From positions 428,884 through 492,883 of the forward strand of contig NZ_WYEU01000003.1 in NCBI RefSeq assembly GCF_015143595.1: a stretch of 64,000 bases of DNA, in the 5' to 3' direction. Below, piece by piece: positions 1 to 9,920 of the stretch. The position numbers and the translations under genes were made by a program. The DNA comes from Sneathiella sp. P13V-1. Its GTDB lineage: Bacteria; Pseudomonadota; Alphaproteobacteria; Sneathiellales; Sneathiellaceae. How positions within the stretch are numbered: position 1 is the stretch's first letter; each line of letters begins with the position of its first letter. The notes under the pieces are model-generated. The model did not search any database. It was given only the letters and a program-made list of their open reading frames with translations, and was not told where the DNA came from.

Positions 1-1077
1 TTTCTTGGACAGTTCGTATGCAGCTGTTGTGATCGGCACATAACCTGTACCCTGGTGCCACCATGCCTGTACTTCTGGTGAAGACATGTAGTTCATGAAC
101 TTCGCAACACCTTTATAGTCACCTTTGTCCTGACCACGCAGAACCCAAAGAGTTGCACCGCCGATGATGGAGTTTTGTGGCTTGGCTGTTACATCTTCAT
201 AGTAAGGCAGCATGGACTGACCGAACTCAAATTTAGCCTGAGCTTTAATGGAACCGTAGTAAGCGGAAGAGTTCATCCACATACCACATTCCTGGTTGAT
301 GAACATTGGCAAGCTGTCGCCGCGACGTCCACCGTATGCGAATGTGCCGTCTTTTGTCCATGCAGACAGGTTATTGAAGTGTTTCTTAACAGCGTCGTTG
401 TTAAATGTGAACTTTGTGTCGATGCCAGCAAAGCCGTTTTCTTTTGTTCCCATTGGAACGTTGTGCCATGCGCCGAAGTTTTCAACCATGACCCAGGACT
501 GCCAACCGAAAGAGAAGCCACATTTCATGCCGGAAGCACGCAGTTTGTCAGAAGCTTCTTTCATTTCAGCCCAAGTCGCAGGAACTTTGTCGATGCCAGC
601 TTTTTTGAACGCGTCTTTGTTGTACCACAGAACAGGTGTAGAGCTGTTAAATGGCATGGATAGCAGTTCACCTTTTGGTGTCTGGTAGTAAGAAATAACC
701 GCTGGCAAATAGTCATCACGATTGAATTTCTCACCTGCGTCAGCCATTACTTGCTCAACAGGGTATACGGCGCCTTTGGCAGCCATCATTGTTGCGGTAC
801 CAACTTCAAACACCTGAACGATGTGAGGCTGTTTTTTCGCGCGGAATGCTGCAATGGCAGCAGTCATTGTTTCTGTGTAGTTGCCTTTAAATGTTGGGAC
901 AACTTTGTATTCGGACTGTGATTTATTGAAATCGTCAGCGATTTTGTTCACTCGCTCACCGTTTGCACCACCCATGGCGTGCCACCAGTTGATTTCAGTT
1001 ACGGCAGAAGCCATAGATGTGCTTCCTACCAGTGCTGCCAGTGTTGCAGGTGCAACAAGTTTTTTCATAATTGACAT
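1..1077 (-). CDS. ugpB: sn-glycerol-3-phosphate ABC transporter substrate-binding protein, 3' end outside window
   Basis: This is the periplasmic binding protein of an sn-glycerol-3-phosphate importer. The reverse strand reads an N-terminal signal peptide (MSIMKKLVAPATLAALVG, then SMASA), a mature start VTEINWWHAMGG, and an extended family-1 binding-protein fold with the motifs PFNSSTPVLWYNKDAF and FGWQSWVMVENFGAWHN, which are typical of UgpB. The protein runs off the left edge, so about the last fifth is missing. Start 1077 is preferred over 1068 because a GGGAAG Shine-Dalgarno lies just upstream. The remaining ugp genes would lie left of the window. glpD, only 5 kb away, uses the same substrate. 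Family call is secure; strict substrate identity is inferred. Confidence 0.9.
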   Translation of the reverse strand, partial: MSIMKKLVAPATLAALVGSTSMASAVTEINWWHAMGGANGERVNKIADDFNKSQSEYKVVPTFKGNYTETMTAAIAAFRAKKQPHIVQVFEVGTATMMAAKGAVYPVEQVMADAGEKFNRDDYLPAVISYYQTPKGELLSMPFNSSTPVLWYNKDAFKKAGIDKVPATWAEMKEASDKLRASGMKCGFSFGWQSWVMVENFGAWHNVPMGTKENGFAGIDTKFTFNNDAVKKHFNNLSAWTKDGTFAYGGRRGDSLPMFINQECGMWMNSSAYYGSIKAQAKFEFGQSMLPYYEDVTAKPQNSIIGGATLWVLRGQDKGDYKGVAKFMNYMSSPEVQAWWHQGTGYVPITTAAYELSKK

Positions 1078-1280
1078 TGCTCTTCCCTATCGGTTGATGC
1101 CACTTGTTTGCCGGTTAATCCAGCGCGTGTATAATCAATCTGTGAACGGAGGCATCATTCCTCCCTCCGCTACATTAGTAGGAATTATTCCGGCATCAAT
1201 GACCGTTTAATGACAATTGCGATAAGTTGCGGTTTCACCTTCATTTTTTTTCGTTATTGATAACCCTGATGAATGATGTC

Positions 1281-1295
1281 ATAACATGGTGTTAT
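1281..1295. promoter_or_regulatory. Inverted repeat in the ugpB/LysR divergent intergenic region
   Basis: The repeat ATAACA-TGG-TGTTAT is a perfect 6-bp inverted repeat, 30 bp before the LysR start codon, in the 248-bp gap between the divergent ugpB and LysR genes. LysR proteins often bind such dyads to control themselves and the divergent neighbour. The assignment is inferred from position only. Confidence 0.4.
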
Positions 1296-1325
1296 AGATC
1301 GGGTATAAAACAGGTTTCATTTTAA

Positions 1326-2216
1326 ATGATTCGTCTCCGCCAATTGGAAGCTTTGCGCGCCGTTATGTCCACCGGCAGCGTAACAGCAGCTGCTGATGTT
1401 CTTGGCATCTCTCAACCGGCTGTAAGCCGCTTAATTGCAAGCCTTGAGAAATCCATGGCTATGCCATTGTTTGAACGTCACAGAGGCCGCCTGCATCCCA
1501 CCCATGAAGCAAAATTCCTATCGGAAGAGGTTGAAAGGGCAATTTCGAATCTCGAACATATTTCCCGCCTTTCCGAAGATATTCGAAACCAAAAAGCAGG
1601 ACATCTGCGCATTGCCTGCCTTCCAGGATTTGCCACTTCCCTCATGCCAAAGGTTATTGCGGAGTTTTTGAAAGAACGTGAAGACGTCACGATTTCCATA
1701 CAAACCCGCTCATCTGTGCGGGTTCGCGAATGGATCGCAGCCCAGCAATATGACATCGGGGTAGCAGATGAATTTGAAGGTCATACCGCCATTCAACATG
1801 AAACGGTTAACATCCGAACAGAATGCGTTCTATCGCCCCTGCACCCTTTAGCTGCCCAGAAAGTGATCCGACCAGAAGATCTGCACAACATGCCCATGAT
1901 CATTCAGGATCAGGAAAATCGGTTTCATCATCGCCTGAAAAGAACATTCGAAGCAGCAGGTGCCGAGCTCAATGCCCGGGTCGAGGTCCGGCAATTTGCA
2001 ACAGCCTGTCTTCTAGCCATGAATGATGTGGGCGCGGCGGTGGTCAGCTCAATTGATGCGGCTGAATATGCAGGGCGCGGCCTCATCGTCAGACAGTTCA
2101 AGCCTGAGCTTCCTTTCACTCTGGATCTCCTTTACCCAAAATATCACCCCAGATCATTGCTTCTGCAGGACTTCATATCCCACTTCAAAGAACGGCTCTC
2201 CCCGTTCATCATGTAA
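1326..2216 (+). CDS. LysR family transcriptional regulator
   Basis: This 296-residue protein has the usual LysR length and layout. A winged helix-turn-helix at residues 1-65 (RQLEALRAVMSTGSVTAAAD, then ISQPAVSRLIASLE) is followed by a two-lobed periplasmic-binding-like effector domain starting near residue 90 (GHLRIACLPGFATSLMPKV). It is divergent from ugpB with a 248-bp gap holding a dyad, which suggests it controls the glycerol-3-phosphate uptake genes, though no effector can be read from the sequence. The Shine-Dalgarno before the ATG is weak. Family certain, regulon inferred. Confidence 0.92.
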   Translation: MIRLRQLEALRAVMSTGSVTAAADVLGISQPAVSRLIASLEKSMAMPLFERHRGRLHPTHEAKFLSEEVERAISNLEHISRLSEDIRNQKAGHLRIACLPGFATSLMPKVIAEFLKEREDVTISIQTRSSVRVREWIAAQQYDIGVADEFEGHTAIQHETVNIRTECVLSPLHPLAAQKVIRPEDLHNMPMIIQDQENRFHHRLKRTFEAAGAELNARVEVRQFATACLLAMNDVGAAVVSSIDAAEYAGRGLIVRQFKPELPFTLDLLYPKYHPRSLLLQDFISHFKERLSPFIM

Positions 2217-2358
2217 GCCTCACCGCCTCGTGAAACAATCGTGATCCGTCGTGCATTTAAATCCGATGGATCACACTCTAATTTCATAATCAGTACCGAG
2301 TACCTCTCCTGTTGGAACAGGCGACTATGTCGGTCCTGGTGATTGTCGCCCCAATCCT

Positions 2359-5300
2359 TTACCAGGTATCGACAAATGTCCGCTTCCTGCCTCGCCGTGG
2401 GGCAGGAAGCGCGACCGCCTTGAGCCCTTGGATAATCCGGTCACGGGTTGTCGCCGGATCAATCACATCGTCAATTTCCATAAAAGCGGCAGCATTCACG
2501 GCCTTGCCACGGACATAGGCTGCATCCACCATCTTCTGGAAGGCTTTTTCGCGTTCCTGAAGATCTTCAATCGCGGCAAGTTCTTTCTTAAACCCAAGCC
2601 GTACAGCCCCTTCCAATCCCATTGGCCCCATTTCGCCAGTGGGCCACGACAGGGTAAGGAAAGGGGCGTGCATACTGCCCCCGCCCATGGCCTGTGCGCC
2701 AAGACCATACCCTTTACGCAGGATCACAGTGAATATTGGAACTGTCAGGCTACCTGCGGCGGCAAACAAACGGGCTGTTTTGCGAACCAATGCTGTTTTC
2801 TCGGCGTCTGGGCCCACCATAAAACCGGGGGTATCGCAAAGGGTGAGCACCGGAATATCAAAAGCATCACAAAGCTGCAGATGACGCGCTGCTTTTTCGG
2901 ATCCATCCGCGTCAATGGCGCCGCCCAGATGTTTTGGGTTATTGGCAATCAATCCCATTGGGCGACCACCAATACGCACAAATGCGGTAATCATCCCCTT
3001 TGCATAATCAGGCCGGATTTCCTGAACAGATCCTGTATCGGCGAGTAACTCAATAACTTGCCGAATATCATAAACCCGAAGCCTGTTTTCAGGGATGACG
3101 GACTTGAGCAGCCTCTGATCCGCACAATCAAAATCGCTCACCGCCCCTTGGAAATATGACAACAGCTTTCGCGCAACCTCAGTTGCTTCAGTTTCATCTT
3201 CGGTAATGACGTCGATAACACCATTTGGGCCTTGATCAGAAACGGGTCCCACTTCCTCTGGTGTGAAAACACCAAGTCCGCCTCCCTCAATCATTGCAGG
3301 GCCGCCCATCCCAAGGGATGTGTCTTTTGTCGCGATCAACAGATCGCTCACCCCCATCAAGGCCGCGTTCCCCGCAAAACAGCGTCCAGACGCCACACCA
3401 ATGCGCGGAACAAGCCCTGAAAGTCGGGCATATGTCTGGAATGTTGGAACATCCAACGTTGAGGCTGCACTCACATCCACATCACCGGGGCGACCACCGC
3501 CGCCCTCACCATAAAAAATAATCGGCAATTGTCTGGCTTCAGCAAGATGCAACATGCGATCCGTCTTTTTATGGTTCATCATGCCTTGCGTCCCTGCAAA
3601 GACCGTGTAGTCATAGCCTAGAACCACGCATGCTGCGCGATCCTCTGCAAACAGATCACCATTTACGCTGGCTGTTCCGGCGACCATACCGTCTGCCGGA
3701 CTGATTTTCTCCAACGTCTCCACATCAAACCGGGACCTTTGCGCCGCCAGATTAAGCCCGCCATACTCTGACAGGCTGCCTTCATCGACCAGAAGCGCCA
3801 GATTTTCCCGAACGGTGTTCTTGCCTTTTGCATGACGTTTGGCAACAGCCTCTCCGCGCGCCTCATCCAGAATGGCATCCCGCTTTGCCAGCAACTCCGC
3901 CAAATCTGGGCGAATATAATCAGGATCAATGTCGGTCTCTTCGGCCCCGTCCCTTTTGGCAACATCTTGAGGGAGTAGATGCAACAAACTCTGACCTTCA
4001 TTGATCGTGTCACCCGGCGCCGCAACAAGAGCGGTTACCTCACCACTAACGGCGGCTTCGATCTGATGCTCCATTTTCATGGCTTCCAAAATCGCAACGA
4101 TCTGACCTTTGTGGATTTTCTCCCCTTCCTGTACGAGCATCTCCACAACAGTACCTGTTAAACTGGTTGGAATTGTTACATGTCCTTCCGGCACATGTTC
4201 CGCGGCGACAGTTGCCTCTTCAGCGGCCATAACACTTTCCACTTGCTCAAGAACTGGCATTGCCTTCAACAGCTCGGCCATGTTGTCGTCCACATAACGC
4301 GTGTGAGTTTGACCGGTTCTAGCGCCTTCACTTTCCAGCACTGCCTGCAAAAACGGTATATTGGTGCCTATGCCACCCACCCGGCAATCGGCCAATGCGC
4401 GGATGGCTTGATCTGCTAGACGTGCAGTATTATTATTTCCCACATGAACGATTAACTTCGCCAGAAGTGTGTCGTAGCGCGGATTGGCCTTCCATCCGAT
4501 ATAGGCACTTCCATCGATCCGCATACCGCGCCCGCCAGGTGTCTCAAAACTGGTGATCTGTCCTGCAGGTATTTTCAGACTGCCATCGTCTGCAAACTCT
4601 TCCGCGTTGATGCGCAACTGCATGGCAGCCCCTTGCGGAGAAAGCTCCTCAAATTCCACGCCCAAGTCATTTAGGCTTTCACCCCCACACACTCGGATCT
4701 GCATCTCCACCAAATCCAGACCCAGAATTTCTTCTGTTACCGTATGCTCTACCTGAATGCGGGGATTGGCCTCCAGGAACGCAAAATTATCCTGCCCGGC
4801 TTCCACCAGAAACTCAAACGTACCAAGCCCACGATACCCAACGGCTTCGGCCATCTTGATCGACGCTTTGAACAGGTTTTCCCGCAACTCAGGAGAAAGA
4901 CCTGATGCGGGGGCAATTTCGATGATTTTCTGGTTCCGCCGCTGCAAGGAGCAATCCCGGTCAAATAAGTGAACAGATTTCTTCCCATCACCCAGCACTT
5001 GAACTTCGATATGCCGTGCATTTGGCATAAAACGCTCTACATATACCCGGCCATCACCGAACGAGGCGTCAGCTTCACGGCCTGCAGAACTATAGGCCTC
5101 TTCTATCTCCCCAACGCTTGAGACAAGACGCATCCCTCTACCGCCGCCGCCGGCAACCGCCTTGATGAACATTCGGCTCCCCTCTTCCAGTTCCTGAAAG
5201 AAATGGGTTGCCTCTTCAAGGGATGTTTCCTCATTGCGGCCGGCCAGAACCGGCACCCCGCACTGAATTGCCAATGCCCGCGCCTGACTTTTATCTGCCA

Positions 5301-5637
5301 TAGTGGCAAGCACCTCAGAAGACGGGCCAATAAAGGTAATATCCTGCTCTACACACGCTTTTGCAAAAACCGGGTTTTCACTCAAAAATCCGTATCCGGG
5401 ATGGATCGCAGAAGCCCCCGCCTCTTTTGCCGCTTTGATGACTTCGCTGATATTTAGATATGCCTTTGGACCAGCGCCGGGGAGGAGGATGTGATTATCC
5501 AAGCGCCTTACATGTAAACTGTTTGCGTCATCCTCAGGGGAGATGGCAACAGTTTGCCATCCCATACTCCGTGCTGTTTGAGCAATGCGAATGGCAATCT
5601 CGCCGCGATTGGCGATAAGAAGGGTAGGTTTTGACAT
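2359..5637 (-). CDS. Fused acyl-CoA carboxylase: biotin carboxylase, biotin carrier and carboxyltransferase in one chain
   Basis: This 1092-residue enzyme carries all three activities of a biotin-dependent acyl-CoA carboxylase. Residues 1-450 are the biotin carboxylase ATP-grasp part (IANRGEIAIRIAQTARSMGW, glycine-rich AVAGGGGRGMR, FLEANPRIQVEHTVTE). A biotinyl domain around residues 490-565 has the lysine acceptor in EAMKMEH near residue 521. A carboxyltransferase part fills about 600-1092 (GYDYTVFAGTQGMMNHKKTD, then GGSMHAPFLTLSWPTGEMG) and ends FVDTW. Most bacteria split these over two to four genes; single-chain forms are known in several proteobacteria and often misnamed carbamoyl-phosphate synthase or pyruvate carboxylase. 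Substrate (acetyl-, propionyl- or another acyl-CoA) cannot be told from sequence. sufE follows upstream after 87 bp. Confidence 0.9.
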   Translation of the reverse strand: MSKPTLLIANRGEIAIRIAQTARSMGWQTVAISPEDDANSLHVRRLDNHILLPGAGPKAYLNISEVIKAAKEAGASAIHPGYGFLSENPVFAKACVEQDITFIGPSSEVLATMADKSQARALAIQCGVPVLAGRNEETSLEEATHFFQELEEGSRMFIKAVAGGGGRGMRLVSSVGEIEEAYSSAGREADASFGDGRVYVERFMPNARHIEVQVLGDGKKSVHLFDRDCSLQRRNQKIIEIAPASGLSPELRENLFKASIKMAEAVGYRGLGTFEFLVEAGQDNFAFLEANPRIQVEHTVTEEILGLDLVEMQIRVCGGESLNDLGVEFEELSPQGAAMQLRINAEEFADDGSLKIPAGQITSFETPGGRGMRIDGSAYIGWKANPRYDTLLAKLIVHVGNNNTARLADQAIRALADCRVGGIGTNIPFLQAVLESEGARTGQTHTRYVDDNMAELLKAMPVLEQVESVMAAEEATVAAEHVPEGHVTIPTSLTGTVVEMLVQEGEKIHKGQIVAILEAMKMEHQIEAAVSGEVTALVAAPGDTINEGQSLLHLLPQDVAKRDGAEETDIDPDYIRPDLAELLAKRDAILDEARGEAVAKRHAKGKNTVRENLALLVDEGSLSEYGGLNLAAQRSRFDVETLEKISPADGMVAGTASVNGDLFAEDRAACVVLGYDYTVFAGTQGMMNHKKTDRMLHLAEARQLPIIFYGEGGGGRPGDVDVSAASTLDVPTFQTYARLSGLVPRIGVASGRCFAGNAALMGVSDLLIATKDTSLGMGGPAMIEGGGLGVFTPEEVGPVSDQGPNGVIDVITEDETEATEVARKLLSYFQGAVSDFDCADQRLLKSVIPENRLRVYDIRQVIELLADTGSVQEIRPDYAKGMITAFVRIGGRPMGLIANNPKHLGGAIDADGSEKAARHLQLCDAFDIPVLTLCDTPGFMVGPDAEKTALVRKTARLFAAAGSLTVPIFTVILRKGYGLGAQAMGGGSMHAPFLTLSWPTGEMGPMGLEGAVRLGFKKELAAIEDLQEREKAFQKMVDAAYVRGKAVNAAAFMEIDDVIDPATTRDRIIQGLKAVALPAPRRGRKRTFVDTW
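2381..2411. repeat. Perfect 11-bp inverted repeat inside the 3' end of the carboxylase gene
   Basis: CGCTTCCTGCC and GGCAGGAAGCG face each other across 9 bases, starting 22 bases before the stop codon of the carboxylase and inside its coding sequence. It could form a stable mRNA hairpin that ends transcription or protects the 3' end. No T-run follows directly, so a terminator role is uncertain. Confidence 0.4.
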
Positions 5638-5724
5638 GATCCTCCGGGCGGCTTTACCGCTTATTTTCTTTGTTTCGGATCATGCTACACCGGCCCTGAT
5701 CAAAATCAAGGCCAGATCATCAGA

Positions 5725-6147
5725 TTAGGATTTGTTTCGTGTCGCCGCAGCCATCACATGCTTCACCATCGAATGCAACCCATTGCTCCGCGATGGAGAC
5801 AAATGCTTTTGTAACCCAAGCTCATCCAGAAACGCTGGATCCGTTGCCAGAATCTCTTCAGGCGTTCTGTTGTCATAGACTTTCAGTATCAAGGCGATCA
5901 AGCCACTAACGATCATAGCATCGCTTGCGGCTTTAAAACGCAACTTGTCGCCTTCCATGTGTGAAACCAGCCACACCTGGGACTGACACCCCTGCATCAG
6001 ATTTTCGTCCACCTGCAACTCCGGTGGAAATTCTGGGAGTTTCTTTCCAAGGTCAATCAGATACCCATAGCGATCCGTCCACTCTTCCAGAAAGAGAAAG
6101 GCGTCTTTTAGCTCTTCGATTGTTTCTGCTGCAGTCATGTCAGACAT
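5725..6147 (-). CDS. sufE: SufE family cysteine desulfuration protein
   Basis: SufE accepts sulfur from the cysteine desulfurase SufS and passes it to the Fe-S scaffold. The 140-residue length is normal for the family. The acceptor cysteine is Cys54 in the conserved MQGCQSQVW loop, and the C-terminal helix GLQKHLSPSRSNGLHSMVKH is also typical. The gene stands alone, away from any suf operon visible here, as is common in alphaproteobacteria. It is co-oriented with glpD and the carboxylase, but no functional link is evident. Confidence 0.95.
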   Translation of the reverse strand: MSDMTAAETIEELKDAFLFLEEWTDRYGYLIDLGKKLPEFPPELQVDENLMQGCQSQVWLVSHMEGDKLRFKAASDAMIVSGLIALILKVYDNRTPEEILATDPAFLDELGLQKHLSPSRSNGLHSMVKHVMAAATRNKS

Positions 6148-6222
6148 ACGTGGTACCTGCTGAATAATTACGGTGCAGCTGAATTAACAATCTTTCACCG
6201 CAACTTCAATGGGCAATTGGCT

Positions 6223-7737
6223 TTAGGCCACGACAGCACCTGTTTTCATCCAGTTATCCAGCTCTGCTATTTCGTCAGTGCTCATCACAAGGCCAAGTTT
6301 ACTTCTGCGCCATACTATATCAGCCGCTTCAAATGCCCATTCATGCTCGATCAAATAACGCACTTCACGTTCGGTGAGGTCTGCACCGAAAACACGCCCA
6401 AGATCTGAAGGCTCTTTTGCATTACCGAGCATCTGGAAGGTTAGCTTTCCATACATCCGTACGTAACGTGCGACACTTTCATGGGACAGAAACGGGTATT
6501 TCTCAAGTATCTGAAGCGCCAACCGATGAACCCCATCAGTGTCGAAATCACCGCCGGGTAGATGTGATCCCGCTGTCCACGCCGCTTTTTTCTTACCCAA
6601 ATGCTTTTCTACTTTTTCCATCACGCTTTCAGCAAGACGGCGGTATGTTGTTATTTTGCCCCCAAAAATATTGATAAGCGGCGCTTCACCGTCGCCACCT
6701 TCGTCTTTCAGGACATAATCCCGCGTGGCTTCCTGCGCTTTACTGGCGCCATCATCGTAAAGGGGCCGAACGCCAGAATAACTCCAAACAACGTCAGACT
6801 CTTTAATAGGTTTCAGAAAATATTCGCTTGCACATTCACAAAGATAACGGGTTTCCTCTTCGGAAATACCAAAATCTTCCAAGTCACCCTTAAAGTCCTG
6901 ATCGGTTGTCCCGATGAGCGTGAAATCACTCTCGTAAGGGATCGCGAAAATGATGCGATCATCTTCGTTTTGGAAAATGTAACATCTATCATGCTCAAAC
7001 ATCTTAGGGACGACGATATGGCTTCCCTGTACCAAGCGAACATTTTGTTTGCTTAAGCTCTGGTCTGAGGTAAGTGCGCCATTGATCACTTTGTCGACCC
7101 AAGGCCCGCCCGCATTCACCAGCAATTTCGCTGTAAAACTCCTAACTTCACCTGTAGCTGCGTTTTTGGTTTCAATGTTCCAGATTCCATTTTCGCGGAC
7201 GGCTTTTGTGCACTCTGTACGGGGGAAAATATCCGCCCCTTTATCTTGTGCATCCTTGGCATTGAGGATCACGAGCCTCGCATCATCCACCCAACAATCA
7301 GAATACTCGAACCCTTTAACGAACTCATCGCGAATTGGCTCCCCCACTTTGTTTTCGCGAAGGTTCAGCGTCTTTGTGCCAGGTAATTTTTTACGGCCAC
7401 CAATGTGGTCGTATAAAAACAAACCCAAACGAAGTAACCAGCTGGGACGTAGTTTTTTGTGGTGTGGCAGGACAAATCTCAGCGGCCAAATAATGTGCGG
7501 GGCCATTTCCCACAATATTTCACGTTCACTGAGAGCTTCTCTTACCAATCGAAATTCATAATGCTCAAGATATCGAAGACCGCCATGCACCAATTTTGTG
7601 GATCCTGACGAAGTCCCGCTTGCGAAATCTCGCATTTCACACAGCCCAACGGAAAATCCGCGCCCCACTGCATCACGGGCTATGCCGCACCCGTTGATAC
7701 CACCGCCGATGATGAAGAGATCGTAATCCGTTGACAT
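6223..7737 (-). CDS. glpD: Aerobic glycerol-3-phosphate dehydrogenase
   Basis: This FAD-dependent membrane-associated enzyme oxidises glycerol-3-phosphate to dihydroxyacetone phosphate and passes electrons to quinone. The 504-residue chain has the FAD-binding GGGINGCGIARDA at residues 11-23, the family signature SSGSTKLVHGGLRYLE, the substrate-channel motif GTTDQDF, the SYSGVRPLYDD segment, and the C-terminal helical cap (DLTEREVRYLIEHEWAFEAA). All are intact. It lies 5 kb from ugpB, so uptake and oxidation of the same compound are encoded nearby. No glpK or glpF is in the window. Confidence 0.97.
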   Translation of the reverse strand: MSTDYDLFIIGGGINGCGIARDAVGRGFSVGLCEMRDFASGTSSGSTKLVHGGLRYLEHYEFRLVREALSEREILWEMAPHIIWPLRFVLPHHKKLRPSWLLRLGLFLYDHIGGRKKLPGTKTLNLRENKVGEPIRDEFVKGFEYSDCWVDDARLVILNAKDAQDKGADIFPRTECTKAVRENGIWNIETKNAATGEVRSFTAKLLVNAGGPWVDKVINGALTSDQSLSKQNVRLVQGSHIVVPKMFEHDRCYIFQNEDDRIIFAIPYESDFTLIGTTDQDFKGDLEDFGISEEETRYLCECASEYFLKPIKESDVVWSYSGVRPLYDDGASKAQEATRDYVLKDEGGDGEAPLINIFGGKITTYRRLAESVMEKVEKHLGKKKAAWTAGSHLPGGDFDTDGVHRLALQILEKYPFLSHESVARYVRMYGKLTFQMLGNAKEPSDLGRVFGADLTEREVRYLIEHEWAFEAADIVWRRSKLGLVMSTDEIAELDNWMKTGAVVA

Positions 7738-7910
7738 GTACCCAGCCGCCTAATGTTCGTTTTTCTTGCGTTTGACCAATAACGAAACAAAATGAAGAAA
7801 TAATGAAAACATATCAAGAGTCAAATGAAATACAATAGCAAGTTTCGCACCGCAGATATGCAGATTACGAAACCAAGCAGTAAATTTCAGAGATTTGGTG
7901 ATTGCAGCGC

Positions 7911-9785
7911 TCACGCGCGTGGTAAGTACAGGCTTACTTCTGTTCCAACATCAACTTCCGATTTGATGTCGAAATACCCCTTTGACTGCATCGCAAAGCC
8001 GTACACCATGCTGAGCCCAAGGCCGGTTCCTTTTCCAACTTCTTTCGTTGTGAAAAAAGGCTCAGTAATATGAGGGATATCCTCTTCCTTGATACCTGTG
8101 CCGGTATCCTCAATGGACATTTTTACATAATCGCCCGGCTCATAATTTCCGTCGAAACTATCGTTATCCAGAGTTGTATTCTCAAGCTTGATGGTCAGCT
8201 TGCCGCCCTTCACCATGGCATCACGCGAATTGATGCACATATTTAGAAACGCGTTCTCAAGTTTGCCGGCATCCGCAATACAGGGCCACAAACCGGCTTC
8301 AAACTGAGTATCGATCTCAATATTCTCGCCGAGTGTCCGCCCGACAATACCGAGCATGGAATTGATGCGCTCATCTAACATGAATGAAGTGGGACGAAGG
8401 TCCTGCTTTCTGGAAAAAGCCAACATACTTTGCGTCAGTTCAGCACCGCGATCCGCCGCTCTCAAGATGGCATGTATATGTTTGGCGAGCTCTGGCTTCT
8501 CCTCGACGATCACATCTTCCAGAAACTCGCTGTTTCCTTGAATAACCGCAAGTAGATTATTAAAATCATGGGCCACTCCGCCGGTCAGCTGCCCGATCGC
8601 TTCCATTTTTTGAGATTGTTGGAGATGTTCCTCCAGAGAGACTTTTTCCGTGATGTCGGTTGTGGCCCCGCGATACCCCCGGTATTCACCGTCTTTATCA
8701 TAAAAAGGCTGCCCACTGACCTGAAGCCAAACGGATTCGCCCGTCAATGGATGAACCCGTTTCATGATAATGTCTCGGAAACTCTCTCGAGCGGTGAATT
8801 TCCGGTTCACTTCTTGGGCACCCGGGTCGCTACTATCGTTGTAGATCTCTTCCATTGTGTGGCCAATATATTCACTACTGGTCAACCCAAGGGAACTGGT
8901 TACCTTACTTGAAAGATAGGTAAATCTGCGATTTTCGTCCTGCTCCCAATACCAATCTGTACTCGCACCCGTAAATCCGGCCAATCGTTCATTACTTTCA
9001 CTAAGCGCAATTTCCGCTTCCCGGATTTCGGTAGTGTCTTGCCCGGACAAGAACAAGCACATCTGACCGTCTACTTCCATCACTTTACTATTGAGAATGA
9101 TAGAGCAAATAGTGCCATCTTTTCTTTTGATCTGTGTTTTAAAGCCGACCAGTTTTTTCCGTTCTTTAAATTCTTTGACCAGCTTTTCGCGGTTATACTC
9201 GTTACCCCAAATATTCAGGTCATTGGCAGTGTTTCCAATCGCATCTTCTCTGGAATAGCCCGAAATCTCACACCAGGAGTCATTTACGTCCAGAAACTTA
9301 CCACTATCCAATACAGTGATAGAGCAGAAACTTCCATTTGCATTGAAGCCGGCTTCAAAAAGCTCTTTACTCCTAAGATTTTCTTTTTCGAGGCGGATAC
9401 GCTCTGTTACGTCTCTTTGGACGCTGACAATCCCGCCTGTTGATGTGCGGCGATCATGGATGCGGACTATTCTGCCATCTTCCAATTCGGCGTCGAAATG
9501 ACCTTCTTTGCCCTTCATATATTCAAAGCGGTTCTGGATATATTTATCGAGATCCTGATAATCAGCATTTACCGGCAAAACGCGCTTATCAATATCAATC
9601 TGGATCAATTCGCGCATCAACACGCCGGGGGCTGCTTCTTCTTCTGTATACCCGTACAGATCCCTGAACTGCGAATTGCACACCACCAATCTCCCATCCA
9701 CATCGTAAAGCACAAAGGCTTCCGACAAACTCTCTAAAGCATCAGAAAGTTGATGCTCTAATTCGGTGGAAAGGTTTTTATTCAC
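7911..9785 (-). CDS. Soluble multi-PAS sensor histidine kinase
   Basis: The 624-residue kinase has no membrane segment, so it should sense a cytoplasmic signal. At least three PAS domains fill residues 1-380 (for example EAFVLYDVDGRLVVCNSQF, then SGYSREDAIGNT and FYDKDGEYRGYRGATTDITE). The dimerisation helix carries the phosphorylated histidine near residue 404 in GGVAHDFNNLLAVIQGN. The catalytic domain has the N box NAFLNMCINSRDA and the G boxes EDTGTGI and GKGTGLGLSMVYGF. The HDFNNLL form places it with hybrid-type PAS kinases, but there is no receiver domain attached and no response regulator next to it, so it is an orphan kinase. The signal is unknown. Confidence 0.92.
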   Translation of the reverse strand: MNKNLSTELEHQLSDALESLSEAFVLYDVDGRLVVCNSQFRDLYGYTEEEAAPGVLMRELIQIDIDKRVLPVNADYQDLDKYIQNRFEYMKGKEGHFDAELEDGRIVRIHDRRTSTGGIVSVQRDVTERIRLEKENLRSKELFEAGFNANGSFCSITVLDSGKFLDVNDSWCEISGYSREDAIGNTANDLNIWGNEYNREKLVKEFKERKKLVGFKTQIKRKDGTICSIILNSKVMEVDGQMCLFLSGQDTTEIREAEIALSESNERLAGFTGASTDWYWEQDENRRFTYLSSKVTSSLGLTSSEYIGHTMEEIYNDSSDPGAQEVNRKFTARESFRDIIMKRVHPLTGESVWLQVSGQPFYDKDGEYRGYRGATTDITEKVSLEEHLQQSQKMEAIGQLTGGVAHDFNNLLAVIQGNSEFLEDVIVEEKPELAKHIHAILRAADRGAELTQSMLAFSRKQDLRPTSFMLDERINSMLGIVGRTLGENIEIDTQFEAGLWPCIADAGKLENAFLNMCINSRDAMVKGGKLTIKLENTTLDNDSFDGNYEPGDYVKMSIEDTGTGIKEEDIPHITEPFFTTKEVGKGTGLGLSMVYGFAMQSKGYFDIKSEVDVGTEVSLYLPRA

Positions 9786-9879
9786 GGGATTACGTCACAT
9801 TACTAGAGGCATTCGGCATTTCATTTATATATTATTATCTAACCTATTAAGATTGCCTTCACAACCCACACCGGCAAAA

Positions 9880-9909
9880 GAATAAGGCCGCAAAAACAAA
9901 ATTGCGGCC
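9880..9909 (-). terminator. Rho-independent terminator after the RTX gene
   Basis: An 8-bp perfect stem (GGCCGCAA and TTGCGGCC, 9886-9893 with 9902-9909) lies 12 bases beyond the stop of the RTX gene. On the reverse strand it is followed by TTATTCTTTTG. The stem and T-rich tail fit an intrinsic terminator. Confidence 0.75.
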
Positions 9910-9920
9910 CCGTTTAGATA

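Noticed and set aside
175..688. Long frames on the plus strand opposite ugpB
   Set aside because: They are antisense shadows: the reverse strand gives a complete UgpB reading and these frames have no family features.
1281..1295. Possible shared regulon between the ugpB dyad and the TetR operator (both contain ACATGGTGT)
   Set aside because: The outer bases differ (ATA/TAT against TTG/CAA) and a nine-base match at two places can be chance.
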